Below, piece after piece: positions 1 to 8,478 of a DNA stretch of 50,391 bases (within the stretch, counting starts at the first letter, position 1; every line of letters starts with the position of its first letter). The translations under genes were made by a program, and so were the position numbers. The notes under the pieces are model-generated. The model had not been told where the DNA came from and searched no databases. It worked only from the letters and a program-made list of their open reading frames with translations. The stretch comes from Chitinophaga pinensis (GTDB taxonomy: Bacteria; Bacteroidota; Bacteroidia; UBA7662), in the NCBI GenBank assembly GCA_945874665.1, contig CAMCHJ010000014.1, positions 1-50,391 on the forward strand, given 5' to 3'.

Positions 1-213
1 AAACTCGTAGGCGCTGTTGGGGGTGCCAAAACGGTCTGTGGTGGCGGTAACCGTGCCCGACTGTGTGAGGTGGTTGTTGCTGCCGCTGGCATCTAAAATA
101 TTGCCGCTAAAGCCATAATAAGCTACCAAGCCATTGGTGGGTACGCTGCCAGGCACTTGGGCTTGGGCTACGCCTGCCCAAAGTAGGACTGCTGTGAGTA
201 AAATTTTGTTCAT
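1..213 (-). CDS. LamG-like secreted protein, N-terminal fragment (partial)
   Basis: The 71 codons in the window read from ATG at 213 and run off the left edge. They begin with a signal peptide (MNKILLTAVLLWAGVAQAQ). Then follows the opening of a concanavalin/LamG-like domain: NGLVAYYGFSGNILDASG and later TTDRFGTPNSAYEF, the usual first strands of this fold in Bacteroidota surface proteins. Such domains bind carbohydrate or act as adhesion modules, and the full proteins are often large and end in a type IX secretion domain, but that end is outside the window. The gene lies 45 nt downstream of the MBL hydrolase gene on the same strand and could share its transcript. Specific function unknown. 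Confidence 0.8.
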   Translation of the reverse strand, partial: MNKILLTAVLLWAGVAQAQVPGSVPTNGLVAYYGFSGNILDASGSNNHLTQSGTVTATTDRFGTPNSAYEF

Positions 214-258
214 ACGCGTTTATTTACTGTTTTAGGATGTTTTTGGTTTTATGAAGTT

Positions 259-1098
259 TTATAAGTCGGCGAGCCGCAAGGTTTGGTCGGCTCGCACGCC
301 TTTGTCGGTTTGCACCAAGCTGCAGAGCTCAATCTGAGGGTCGTGTTCAAAGTACAACAGCCAATTTTCGGCAGCTGCACGCGCTAAGATGTTCGTTTTT
401 TCTTTCAATGTCTCTAATGGTCGCATATCGTACGCCATGATCCACGGCAGTGGCAAGTGCGCAATCGACGGCAGCAAATCGGCACAATACAGTATTTTTT
501 GACCATGGTACGAGATCAAGGGCAACAGCATGCCTTCGGTATGCCCATCTACACGCAAAAAATCGAGTCCGGCGGCTTGCTCGCCATCTTTTATAAACAC
601 GGCATGACCGCTCTCCACAATGGGCTGGATGTTCTCTTTCAAAAAAGAAGCCTTTTCACGGGCATTGGGTTGGGGGTAAGCCCAGTGGTATTGATCGCTG
701 TGGATCCAGTACTTCGCTTTAGGAAACACCAATTCAAAACCGCTGCGGTCGGCCGTCCACTTTACCGAACCTCCACAATGGTCGAAATGCAAATGGGTAA
801 GCACCACATCGGTAATGTCGGCAGGGGTGAACCCGTGCGCCGCCAAACTTTTGTCCAGCGACCCTTCGCCATGCAGAAAATAAAAGCCAAAAAACTTCTC
901 GTCCTGCTTGTCGCCCATGCCATTGTCTATCAAAATCAAGCGATCACCATCTTCCACCAACAAACAGCGCATGGCCCAGGAGCACATATTGTTGCTGTCG
1001 GCGGGATTGTGTTTTTGCCATAAACTTTTGGGAACTACGCCAAACATGGCGCCGCCGTCGAGTTTAAAATGGCCTGTGTCGATTGTATACAGCTTCAT
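259..1098 (-). CDS. MBL-fold metallo-hydrolase
   Basis: A 279-residue metallo-beta-lactamase-fold hydrolase. The zinc-binding signature HLHFDH lies near residues 102-107, followed by CGG. Further conserved features are IDNGMGDK near residue 58 and a late HTEGM segment. The family hydrolyses ester, lactone or thioester bonds with one or two zinc ions; lactonase-like members resemble this length and layout, but the substrate cannot be read from sequence. I start at ATG 1098 (MKLYTIDTGHFKLDGG), which matches the usual start of Bacteroidota homologues; an upstream in-frame start would only add seven residues. No signal peptide, so cytoplasmic. It is divergent from mpl. Confidence 0.85.
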   Translation of the reverse strand: MKLYTIDTGHFKLDGGAMFGVVPKSLWQKHNPADSNNMCSWAMRCLLVEDGDRLILIDNGMGDKQDEKFFGFYFLHGEGSLDKSLAAHGFTPADITDVVLTHLHFDHCGGSVKWTADRSGFELVFPKAKYWIHSDQYHWAYPQPNAREKASFLKENIQPIVESGHAVFIKDGEQAAGLDFLRVDGHTEGMLLPLISYHGQKILYCADLLPSIAHLPLPWIMAYDMRPLETLKEKTNILARAAAENWLLYFEHDPQIELCSLVQTDKGVRADQTLRLADL

Positions 1099-1278
1099 CG
1101 GTTGATAATTGGGTCTCAAAATAAGGCTTATTCCGCATTTTGAAGCTTTGAGCTGCTGTTTTTATGGGGGATGGCTCCGCGCAGCCATAAAAAATGAAAT
1201 TGGTGGATAACCTTTCGCAATCGTTTGCCAACTTGCATCCTCGTTTAAAAACTCAATCGCTCACTAAATTCCCTACAG

Positions 1279-2619
1279 ATGAACATACATCTGATTGCCA
1301 TCGGTGGTGCTGTGATGCACAACTTGGCACTCGAATTAGCCGCACAAGGACATGCCGTTACCGGTTCTGATGATATATTACAAGAGCCTTCGCGCTCTAG
1401 ACTAGAAGCAGCCGGCTTACTGCCAGCCGAAACGGGCTGGTTTCCCCAAAAAATACACGCTGGTTTACAAGCGGTGATTTTGGGCATGCACGCCCGGGCC
1501 GACAATCCTGAGCTGTTGCAAGCGCAAGCACTCGGTTTGGCCGTTTATTCCTTTCCGCAATACGTTTACGAGCACGCCAAGAACAAAAAACGCTTGGTGG
1601 TGGCCGGTAGTCACGGTAAAACCACCATCACCGCCATGGTGATGCATGTGCTGCGCTTTCATAAAAAGGACTTCGACTACTTGGTGGGCAGTCAGCTCGC
1701 TGGTTTCGAGCGCATGGTGCGGCTCACTGAGGCAGCGCCTGTAATGGTAATTGAAGGGGATGAGTACCTCACTTCGCCGCTTGACCTGCGGCCGAAGTTT
1801 CTGCATTATCAGCCACATGCGGCGGTGATTTCGGGCGTGGCCTGGGACCACATCAATGTGTTCCCCACATACGAATCTTACCTCAGTCAGTTTCGTCAAT
1901 TAGCCGAAAGCATGCTGCCGGGCGCCACCCTAGGTTATTACGATGGGGATGCCGATTTGGTGGCCCTCGTGGAGCCCTTTGCCGATACACTCAGGCTCAA
2001 GCCTTACCATGCGGCTGATTATGTGTTGGAAGATGGCTATATCTTTTTAAAGACCTCCCTGGGTAAAATACCCTTGCAAATTTTCGGTAAGCACAACATC
2101 GAAAACATCGCCGCAGCCCGTTTGCTCACCGAAGAAGCAGGCATTAAAAAGGAAGATTTTTACCAGGCCATTGCCTCCTTCCCAGGTACAGCCAGGCGAT
2201 TGGAGTGTATTCACAGGGGCAAGGACCATGTTGTATTTAGAGACTTTGCGCATGCCCCCAGCAAGGTGGCTGCTACGGTACAGGCCGTAAAAGAGATGTT
2301 TCCTGACAAGCTTATAACTGCTGTATTAGAGTTACATACATTCTCCAGCTTAAAGCGTGAGTTTATGTCACATTACGCTGGTAGCATGGATGGCGTTGAC
2401 CGCGCGGTGGTGTATTACAGTCCCGAAGTAGTAGCCAGCAAAAAGCTCGAGGCCTTTCCACCTGCCGAAGTGGTGAGCGGCTTTGCGCGTACCGATTTGA
2501 AGGTCGTTACCCAAAAAGCCGAGCTGCATGCTTTGCTATCTGCTCTTCCAAAAACGGGCGTTCTGTTACTCATGAGTTCGGGCACTTTCGACGGCTTCGA
2601 CCTGCAAGAGCTTCACTAA
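1279..2619 (+). CDS. mpl: UDP-N-acetylmuramate:tripeptide ligase, Mpl-type
   Basis: A 446-residue Mur ligase. The N-terminal Rossmann-like domain opens IHLIAIGGAVMHNLA with TGSDD near residue 30. The central ATPase domain carries the P-loop GSHGKTTITAM near residue 110 and VIEGDEY, and a C-terminal domain follows (FRDFAHAPSKV). The start AIGGAVMHNLA, rather than the GxGM style of MurC, and the GLLPAETGWFPQ segment are typical of Mpl. Mpl reattaches recycled L-Ala-gamma-D-Glu-meso-DAP tripeptide to UDP-MurNAc in murein recycling. MurC itself is the alternative but fits less well. The exonuclease gene follows after 60 nt on the same strand. Confidence 0.85.
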   Translation: MNIHLIAIGGAVMHNLALELAAQGHAVTGSDDILQEPSRSRLEAAGLLPAETGWFPQKIHAGLQAVILGMHARADNPELLQAQALGLAVYSFPQYVYEHAKNKKRLVVAGSHGKTTITAMVMHVLRFHKKDFDYLVGSQLAGFERMVRLTEAAPVMVIEGDEYLTSPLDLRPKFLHYQPHAAVISGVAWDHINVFPTYESYLSQFRQLAESMLPGATLGYYDGDADLVALVEPFADTLRLKPYHAADYVLEDGYIFLKTSLGKIPLQIFGKHNIENIAAARLLTEEAGIKKEDFYQAIASFPGTARRLECIHRGKDHVVFRDFAHAPSKVAATVQAVKEMFPDKLITAVLELHTFSSLKREFMSHYAGSMDGVDRAVVYYSPEVVASKKLEAFPPAEVVSGFARTDLKVVTQKAELHALLSALPKTGVLLLMSSGTFDGFDLQELH

Positions 2620-2654
2620 ATGCAGCCTTCTTTCGGCCTTCGGGCATCCTTTAG

Positions 2655-2662
2655 TATCTTCG
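2655..2662 (+). promoter_or_regulatory. Candidate -7 box for the exonuclease gene
   Basis: TATCTTCG differs from the Bacteroidota -7 consensus TAnnTTTG at one position. A TTTC lies about 20 nt upstream where TTTG is expected. The exonuclease ATG follows 17 nt later, which would give a short leader. Weak, single-mismatch evidence. Confidence 0.3.
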
Positions 2663-2679
2663 TACTTTAACACGTCTCC

Positions 2680-3453
2680 ATGCAATTAAATCTCAAGCGT
2701 CCGCTCGCCTTTTTTGACCTCGAAACCACAGGCCTCAATCAGGCTACCGACCGCATTGTAGAAATAGCCGTGCTCAAGGCCATGCCCGATGGCACCAGTC
2801 AAATGTTGCACCAGCGTATCAATCCCGAAATGCCAATTCCTGCTGAAACCAGCAAAATACATGGTATTTATGAGGCCGACATCAAAGACATGCCCACTTT
2901 TAGGGAATTTGCGCCCAAGCTCAACGAGTTCATGCGCGATTGCGATTTTGCTGGCTATAACTCCAATTATTTCGATTTGCCAGTGATTGTAGAGGAATTT
3001 TTGCGGGTAGACGTTGATTTTGAGATCAGTCACCGCAAATTTGTGGACGTGCAAACCATCTTTCATAAAAAAGAACCCCGCGATTTAAAGGCTGCTTACC
3101 GGTTTTATTGCGGTAAGGACCTTGAAAACGCGCACAGCGCCGAGGCCGACATCACGGCTACTTATGAGATTTTGCTAAGTCAACTCGACCGCTACGAAGA
3201 CATCAAAAACGATGTGGAGTTTTTGCACCGCTTTACTGCTCGCAATAACAAATCGGTTGATTTGGCAGGTCGCATTGTGTACAATGATAAAAATGAAGAG
3301 GTTTTTAACTTCGGCAAACACAAAGGACGCTCGGTTGAAGAGGTTTTTGCCAAAGAACCTGGTTATTATCAGTGGATGATGGACGGCGATTTCCCCAATT
3401 ACACCAAAAAAGTATTGACAGGCATCCGCTTGCGGTCTTTCAACAAAAAATAG
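2680..3453 (+). CDS. DnaQ-family 3'-5' exonuclease with C-terminal DUF3820 domain
   Basis: A 257-residue protein. Its first 170 residues are a DEDD exonuclease: Exo I FFDLETTGL near residue 12, Exo II GYNSNYFDLPV near residue 95, and Exo III HSAEADITATYEI near residue 150, so the acidic metal ligands and the histidine are present. Residues about 205-257 form a DUF3820-type module (FNFGKHKGRSVEEV then YYQWMMDGDF), often found at the end of Bacteroidota exonucleases of this kind. It probably degrades or proofreads DNA or RNA ends; whether it acts with a polymerase III core cannot be seen. The mtaB gene follows with a 3-nt gap, so the two are probably cotranscribed. Confidence 0.85.
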   Translation: MQLNLKRPLAFFDLETTGLNQATDRIVEIAVLKAMPDGTSQMLHQRINPEMPIPAETSKIHGIYEADIKDMPTFREFAPKLNEFMRDCDFAGYNSNYFDLPVIVEEFLRVDVDFEISHRKFVDVQTIFHKKEPRDLKAAYRFYCGKDLENAHSAEADITATYEILLSQLDRYEDIKNDVEFLHRFTARNNKSVDLAGRIVYNDKNEEVFNFGKHKGRSVEEVFAKEPGYYQWMMDGDFPNYTKKVLTGIRLRSFNKK

Positions 3454-3456
3454 CAC

Positions 3457-4860
3457 ATGGGTACCTTTCAAGAAGACTTTGCCAACAGCAGCGAAGCTGT
3501 GGAGGTTAGGGTTCCTGCGCCCTTGATTTCCGATACAGCTGCCCGAACGGTTGCCTTTTACACCTTGGGTTGCAAGCTTAATTACAGCGAAACTTCTGCT
3601 ATTGGCCGCATTTTCACTGAAAACGGCTTTCGGAAGGTTGATTTTAACGAGGGCGCCGACGTTTATGTGATCAACACCTGCTCGGTAACCGATCATGCCG
3701 ACCGCAAGTGCAAAAAAATTGTGCAGCAGGCACTCAAGCATTCGCCGGCAGCCTTCATTGCCATCATTGGTTGCTATGCTCAGCTCAAGCCTGCTGAAAT
3801 TGCTGAAATCCCTGGTGTAGATGCCGTTTTGGGAGCTGCGGAGAAGTTCAATCTGATAGAGCACCTTGGCGATTTTAAAAAACGTGCGCATCCTAAAGTG
3901 CTGGCTGGCGATATTGAAGAGGTAAACCGCTTTGTGTCGAGCTACTCGGTAGGCGACCGCACGCGCTCCTTTCTCAAGGTGCAAGACGGCTGCAATTATT
4001 CGTGTACGTTTTGTACCATTCCTTTGGCCCGCGGTCACAGTCGCTCTACACCCATTCCCGAAATTGTAGCCAATGCCCGCCAAATTGCCGCGCAAGGGGT
4101 GAAGGAAGTGGTGCTCACAGGCGTAAACATCGGTGATTTCGGTTACGATGGTCTCAGCGACGACAAACGCAGTCGGCCTTTTGGCACCTTCCACGACCTG
4201 ATTACCGAACTCGACGAGGTAAACGACATTGCCCGCTTCCGCATCAGCAGCATCGAGCCCAACTTGCTGCACGACGAAATCATCAGCTTTGTAGCCGATT
4301 CTAAGCGCTTTGTGCCGCATTTCCATATTCCCCTACAATCGGGCTCCGATCGCTTGCTCAAGAAGATGCAGCGGCGTTACCTGCGTGATTTGTACGCTGC
4401 CCGGGTAGCTGCCATCAAAACCCTCATGCCACATTGCTGTATTGGGGTGGATGTGATTGTGGGTTTCCCAGGTGAAACGGATGAGGATTTTAAAGATACT
4501 TATGCGTTTTTAAACGATTTGGATATTTCTTACCTGCATGTATTCACCTATTCGGAGCGCGATAATACCAAAGCCATCCGCATGGAAGGCCGCGTACCCA
4601 ACGGCAAACGCAGCGAGCGCAATAAAATGCTGACCATTCTCAGCGACAAAAAACGCCGTGCCTTTTACGAAAAACACCTCGGCGAGGTACGCACTGTGCT
4701 TTTTGAGCACGAGCAGCACGAGGCTTTTATGTATGGTTTTACCGACAATTACATCAAAGTAAAGGCCAAATACGACCCTTTGCTCACCAACGAGCTGCAC
4801 AACGTACGCCTGCTGCACATCGATACCGATGGTACCGTGTTGGTAGAAGATGCGCATTGA
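3457..4860 (+). CDS. mtaB: tRNA t6A37 methylthiotransferase MtaB
   Basis: A 467-residue radical-SAM methylthiotransferase that converts t6A37 to ms2t6A37 in tRNAs reading ANN codons. The N-terminal UPF0004 domain begins FYTLGCKLNYSE and contains VINTCSVT and GCYAQL, which supply the cysteines of the auxiliary cluster. The radical-SAM CxxxCxxC motif is in QDGCNYSCTFCTIPLARG near residue 180. A TRAM-like tail follows (YTDNYIKV-like residues near 430). MtaB is preferred over MiaB or RimO because of the GCKLN start and the overall layout. The roughly 30 residues before the first conserved motif are longer than usual, but ATG 3457 is the only ATG available in frame. It sits 3 nt after the exonuclease gene. 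Confidence 0.9.
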   Translation: MGTFQEDFANSSEAVEVRVPAPLISDTAARTVAFYTLGCKLNYSETSAIGRIFTENGFRKVDFNEGADVYVINTCSVTDHADRKCKKIVQQALKHSPAAFIAIIGCYAQLKPAEIAEIPGVDAVLGAAEKFNLIEHLGDFKKRAHPKVLAGDIEEVNRFVSSYSVGDRTRSFLKVQDGCNYSCTFCTIPLARGHSRSTPIPEIVANARQIAAQGVKEVVLTGVNIGDFGYDGLSDDKRSRPFGTFHDLITELDEVNDIARFRISSIEPNLLHDEIISFVADSKRFVPHFHIPLQSGSDRLLKKMQRRYLRDLYAARVAAIKTLMPHCCIGVDVIVGFPGETDEDFKDTYAFLNDLDISYLHVFTYSERDNTKAIRMEGRVPNGKRSERNKMLTILSDKKRRAFYEKHLGEVRTVLFEHEQHEAFMYGFTDNYIKVKAKYDPLLTNELHNVRLLHIDTDGTVLVEDAH

Positions 4861-5039
4861 TTTTTCGAAGCATCAAGAGGCTTAGCAAGCAACCAAACGT
4901 CATTTTTTGAGGCATGGAACCCAAATGGAAGGGCCTGCCTTTTGCCTTTGCTTATCTGCACCTGAACACCAATGCCTACGCAGTGGCTTTTGAGGGGTTA
5001 TACGCTTGCTATAAACAGCTTAATTAGCCTTTTTATTAT

Positions 5040-5060
5040 AAAATAAACTGAGTTTATTTT
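5040..5060. terminator. AT-rich inverted repeat between convergent genes
   Basis: AAAATAAAC (5040-5048), loop TGA and GTTTATTTT (5052-5060) form a perfect 9-bp inverted repeat just past the end of the minus-strand secreted-protein gene and about 180 nt past mtaB. It has little GC, so it would be a weak hairpin. Its position between convergent genes suggests a shared terminator. Confidence 0.35.
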
Positions 5061-5065
5061 AAATC

Positions 5066-6622
5066 CTATTGCTTAATGAGCTTCTGAGTGATGCTTCCTT
5101 GATTGGTAACCAATTGCACGAGGTATTGCCCGCTCGATAAGCTACTGCAATCGAATGGCAGGATGTGCTGACCTGGTTCGTAATGCCCGGCATGTACCTG
5201 GCCCACTACTTTGCCTTGTAAATCGGTTACTTGAAGCTGGATGTTGCCTGCATGGTTCAATTGGAAGCCGATGTTTACCCTGTTTGCCGCAGGATTGGGA
5301 AAAATAGGGTAGAGCTTGTTGCTGATTTTAAGCACATTTTGCGCGTCATCCTGACTCAAAGCTATATTTTCATCTCCAGCCTGGTAGGGTACAAAGCCAA
5401 AATAGCACAAGTACATTTCATCGGTGGTGTTTTCGCCCCAGCTCATGGGTTGAGGTGGTGTATTGGGGTTATTAGGATTACTGGCGCGGTTGTCGAAAGT
5501 GGCTTCAGCATAAATCCAGCTGTTGGCAGGCAGCTTAATCAAGCGTGGAAAGTAGTAAAAACCCTGCCAGTTGAAATCCCATTCGGGAATGCTAATGAGG
5601 TTAACCGTATCGTTGCCTGGCTTAACGGCATACACTTTCCAGTTCTTGCCAATCAAATGCATGTGCGGAAAAATGCTCAACAACGATACGTCGGTACTCA
5701 CCCGCATGCGCCCTTTGAAGGTTCGAACGGTATTGGCGGGAATTACAAAAGGGCCGTTCATCAAGTCCATAGGGCTGATGGCAGTAATTTGTTCGAGTCG
5801 CGTTACTTGGTTATCGCGGTCGTAAAAGAGGTTGATGCTGCTCGAGTCGGTTTGTGCAACGGAGGTGGGGGCGTAATGCATCTGCACCAGAATGTCGGCG
5901 CCAGCAGGCAGATTTTTGCCAATATTGGCAGGAAAATACTTGGCTGCTGCACCGGGTGCCCAGCCGTACCAATTGTCTTCTGTGGGGGTAAAGCCAAAGC
6001 CAAAAAACTGCGTATAGCCGTAACCCGGCGCCAAACTGTCGCGCTGTCTGCCCTGACCTGTTACGTCTATGCCCAAAATGGCATGGTGTACAATGCTCTT
6101 ATTCCCAGCGCGGAATTCTATGGCCTTGATTTTTTTGGCCACGTTGAGATTGGTGGGCAACACAAATACGCGATACAGATCCTGGTTGTTGCCTTGGTGG
6201 AGATAGGCTTGCGCCATCGAGATCACCGTGTCGGGCTGGCCAAGCTGCGAGCCAATGGGGTAGTTGGGCATGCTGGGTTCAGTGGCAGGATCGCCGCGTA
6301 GCGCACCTTGCTGCACCCAGTCTTGTATGGTCTGAATTTCTTGCTGGCTCATTACGCGTTGGCCGAGTAAAGGACTGTAGTTGTGATCAGGTTGCCAAGG
6401 AGGCATGTATCCCGATTGTACTGTAAATGAAATCATACTGGCGTAAGCCGAGGCTTCTTGGTAGTTGGTGAAGGGCATGGGGCCGATCTCACCGGGACGG
6501 TGGCAAGGCGTGCAGTGCTGGTAAACAATGCTGGCCGCTTGTCCGCTCCAAGTTACGCTTGTTTGTGCCGATGCTCCAATAGCAACTAACAGCAATAAAA
6601 ACGCACTAAATAGAAATTTCAT
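5066..6622 (-). CDS. Secreted copper-monooxygenase-like protein with haem-binding N-terminus and type IX sorting domain
   Basis: A 518-residue exported protein with a signal peptide (MKFLFSAFLLLLVAIGASAQ). Residues about 35-115 are a cytochrome-c-like segment with CTPCH and a distal methionine candidate (MPPWQPD). Residues about 165-400 resemble the copper type II ascorbate-dependent monooxygenase (PHM-like) fold, with paired histidines in VHHAILG, MHYAP and FPHMHLIG as likely copper ligands. The last 80 residues are a type A T9SS sorting domain (YPIFPNPAANRVNIGF to the lysine-rich end), so the protein should be exported through the outer membrane. Substrate unknown. A redoxin gene lies 78 nt upstream on the same strand; this pairing may reflect disulfide or metal maturation, which is inference. 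Confidence 0.8.
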   Translation of the reverse strand: MKFLFSAFLLLLVAIGASAQTSVTWSGQAASIVYQHCTPCHRPGEIGPMPFTNYQEASAYASMISFTVQSGYMPPWQPDHNYSPLLGQRVMSQQEIQTIQDWVQQGALRGDPATEPSMPNYPIGSQLGQPDTVISMAQAYLHQGNNQDLYRVFVLPTNLNVAKKIKAIEFRAGNKSIVHHAILGIDVTGQGRQRDSLAPGYGYTQFFGFGFTPTEDNWYGWAPGAAAKYFPANIGKNLPAGADILVQMHYAPTSVAQTDSSSINLFYDRDNQVTRLEQITAISPMDLMNGPFVIPANTVRTFKGRMRVSTDVSLLSIFPHMHLIGKNWKVYAVKPGNDTVNLISIPEWDFNWQGFYYFPRLIKLPANSWIYAEATFDNRASNPNNPNTPPQPMSWGENTTDEMYLCYFGFVPYQAGDENIALSQDDAQNVLKISNKLYPIFPNPAANRVNIGFQLNHAGNIQLQVTDLQGKVVGQVHAGHYEPGQHILPFDCSSLSSGQYLVQLVTNQGSITQKLIKQ

Positions 6623-6700
6623 ACAATAGAATTTGGTTCTAAGGTAATGAAAAACAGCACATTTAAAACAATTTTTGGCTGTACAGTTGTGTAAAGTAGC

Positions 6701-7201
6701 CTAATGTGCAGCGTTCAGCAAGCAGCCTACTGCACGCGTCTCAAAAAAGGGCGCGTCTTGTTTTTTAGCCATCCTATCCAACACAATTTCGAGCTCGTTG
6801 GTAGTGGCTTTGTTTCGCTTTTTGCCAGGAGCTACGTAAAAGTCGTCGATGCGGCCTTTGTAGCGCATATTGCCTTTGGCATCTTTCACAACTACCTCTG
6901 GGGTTACTTCAATGCCGTAAACGCGACTAAAAACCTGTTTTGGATCGAGTCTAATGACCATGGCTAAGTCGTGCCGCAATAAAAAGTTAATGGCCGAAGT
7001 ATCATTCGAAAGCTTATTCGGAAAAACGGCTACCCAACGAACCTCATCCCCAAATTTAAGTTGCAAATCGCGCAGTTTTGGGGTGTAGTATTGGCAAACG
7101 GGACAAGTTTCAGCCAAAAACACAAAGACCGTGGGCTTTTGGGCTTGCGCATACACTGCTCCGAAGAACAGCATCACAAAAAGTAACAGTCTTTTTTTCA
7201 T
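6701..7201 (-). CDS. Periplasmic redoxin (thioredoxin/AhpC-TSA fold)
   Basis: A 166-residue protein from ATG 7201, chosen because it begins a clean signal peptide (MKKRLLLFVMLFFGAVYAQA). A possible upstream start at 7255 would put 18 polar residues before the signal. The thioredoxin fold carries CPVC in AETCPVCQYYTP, then RYKGRIDDFYV and a C-terminal AVGCLL with a third cysteine. In related proteins the C-terminal cysteine ending is conserved and the gene sits beside haem/copper monooxygenase-like genes, as here. Likely a periplasmic thiol reductant or peroxidase-like helper; the true substrate is unknown. Confidence 0.75.
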   Translation of the reverse strand: MKKRLLLFVMLFFGAVYAQAQKPTVFVFLAETCPVCQYYTPKLRDLQLKFGDEVRWVAVFPNKLSNDTSAINFLLRHDLAMVIRLDPKQVFSRVYGIEVTPEVVVKDAKGNMRYKGRIDDFYVAPGKKRNKATTNELEIVLDRMAKKQDAPFFETRAVGCLLNAAH

Positions 7202-7276
7202 TGTTAGTGCCAATTTACACCCTTTCGCAATAGCATTTAAAATTGAAGCCTTCATACCCTTAAAATTAATTAGAGT

Positions 7277-7972
7277 TTAATGTGAACGGCTGATATGACG
7301 CTCTGCAGGACTCCCTCCATTGCCAATTACTTCCCAAACCACCGCTGCTACTTCATGGGCTTCAAGCTTATGCGGCTGTGGGGCAGTAGGCACTTTGTTA
7401 TTAAAGTAAGTGTTCACTAAACCTGGGTATATATTGCTGATTTTGATGCAACTATCTTTTAATTCATCCTGCAAACTTCTAAACATACCATCTTGTGCAA
7501 ACTTGCTGGCGCAATAGGCTGTTCCTCCCGCAAATGGTCTGCGTGCCGCATCCGACAAAATATTGACCAGTAGGCCATTGCCCTGTGCTAACATCTGAGG
7601 AAGTACTGCTTTACTCAATATCCAGCCAGCTACTACATGGAGCTGCAGTTGGGCCTGTAATTGAGCGAGCGTGAGGTTTTGTATGGGACCAAAGTGCCCA
7701 ATACCAGCATTGTTTACCAATACATCTACGCGTCCAAAGTGCTCCAAGCACAGGGCAGCAGCTTTTTCAATTTCAGCTGCTTGTTGCAAATCGGCCACCA
7801 AACACAAACAATCGGCCGCTGATAAACCAGTTTGGTCAGCCACAGCTTGTAAATCAACGGTATTGCGGGCCACTAAAGCAAGCCGAAAGCCCTCAGCTGC
7901 CAATTTAAGCGCAATAGCTGCGCCAATACCCCGAGAGGCGCCGGTGATCAGGGCGATTGGTGCGTTGTTCAC
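7277..7972 (-). CDS. SDR-family oxidoreductase
   Basis: A 231-residue classical short-chain dehydrogenase/reductase. The NAD(P) site is GASRGIGAA near residue 12; NNAGIG is near residue 87; and the catalytic YCASK (Tyr and Lys) is near residue 153. It resembles FabG-like 3-oxoacyl reductases but lies outside any fatty-acid cluster, so the substrate is open. Its start overlaps the stop of the upstream GmhB-like gene by 4 nt (ATGA), a sign of translational coupling. Cytoplasmic. Confidence 0.85.
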   Translation of the reverse strand: MNNAPIALITGASRGIGAAIALKLAAEGFRLALVARNTVDLQAVADQTGLSAADCLCLVADLQQAAEIEKAAALCLEHFGRVDVLVNNAGIGHFGPIQNLTLAQLQAQLQLHVVAGWILSKAVLPQMLAQGNGLLVNILSDAARRPFAGGTAYCASKFAQDGMFRSLQDELKDSCIKISNIYPGLVNTYFNNKVPTAPQPHKLEAHEVAAVVWEVIGNGGSPAERHISRSH

Positions 7973-8445
7973 AACAGGTTTTGAAGGCTAAGGTTGCTGT
8001 TTCTCTCTACCAAAATACCCCTAATGCCCACTGCGGCAGCTGCTTCAATATCGCGCTCGCGGTCTCCAATCATCAAGCTGTGCGCTACATCGATGTCAAA
8101 TCGCGCTACTGCCTTCTCAAAAAACAGCGCATCTGGCTTGCGACAAAGGCATTTTCCATGGTCGGGATGGTGCCTGCAATAATACACTTCGGCAATCTCA
8201 ATTCCCTCAGCTGCAAAGCCATTGAGCATTTTTTGGTTGATGGCGTTAAAAGTTTCTAAACTATACAATTCTTTGGCAATACCGCCTTGGTTGGTAACTA
8301 CAATCAGCAAATAGTCTTGCTGGATGGCCTTCTGTAAAAACTCAAAAATGCCGGGATTGAACTCAAAATCGGCAGGCGAACAGGTGTAATCGCCGGGGTC
8401 GTGGTTAATTACACCATCTCTATCAAGGAAAAGGGCAGACTTCAT
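7969..8445 (-). CDS. gmhB: GmhB-like HAD-IIIA phosphatase (heptose bisphosphate phosphatase family)
   Basis: A 158-residue HAD phosphatase. Motif I is [10 protein letters not shown] at residues 4-13 and motif II is VVTNQGG. The zinc-binding insert [17 protein letters not shown] has the C-x-H...C-x-C spacing of GmhB, and motif III/IV is MIGDRERDI. GmhB removes the 7-phosphate of D-glycero-D-manno-heptose 1,7-bisphosphate in ADP-heptose synthesis for LPS. The protein is about 20 residues shorter than typical members and no other heptose gene is nearby, so a related histidinol- or sugar-phosphatase role is possible. Its start is 33 nt from divergent guaA. Confidence 0.75.
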   Translation of the reverse strand: MKSALFLDRDGVINHDPGDYTCSPADFEFNPGIFEFLQKAIQQDYLLIVVTNQGGIAKELYSLETFNAINQKMLNGFAAEGIEIAEVYYCRHHPDHGKCLCRKPDALFFEKAVARFDIDVAHSLMIGDRERDIEAAAAVGIRGILVERNSNLSLQNLL

Positions 8446-8467
8446 ATCACAATGTTAGTCATTATCG

Positions 8468-8475
8468 TATTTTTG
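8468..8475 (+). promoter_or_regulatory. guaA -7 box, almost touching the start codon
   Basis: TATTTTTG is a perfect match to TAnnTTTG. Only three bases (CGC) separate it from the guaA ATG at 8479. Transcription starts a few nt after this box in Bacteroidota, so the message would begin at or beside the ATG. No clear -33 TTTG is present at the expected spacing. Confidence 0.55.
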
Positions 8476-8478
8476 CGC

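Noticed and set aside
1171-1188. Hairpin ATGGCT-CCGCGC-AGCCAT between the MBL gene and mpl
   Set aside because: Short stem, no T tract at the right place, and the flanking genes diverge, so it is not a terminator. No operator can be supported.
3175-4326. Antisense open frame (about 383 codons) opposite the exonuclease/mtaB genes
   Set aside because: Complete motifs of both plus-strand genes occupy the region; the antisense frame shows no motif.
4914-5027. 37-codon frame starting ATG in the gap after mtaB
   Set aside because: No recognisable similarity, no -7 box or ribosome site, and no signal peptide. The gap is short and a frame of this size arises easily by chance.
5231-6301. Long antisense open frame (about 356 codons) opposite the secreted monooxygenase-like gene
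   Set aside because: It lies fully inside a gene with signal peptide, haem motif and sorting domain, and has no family features of its own.
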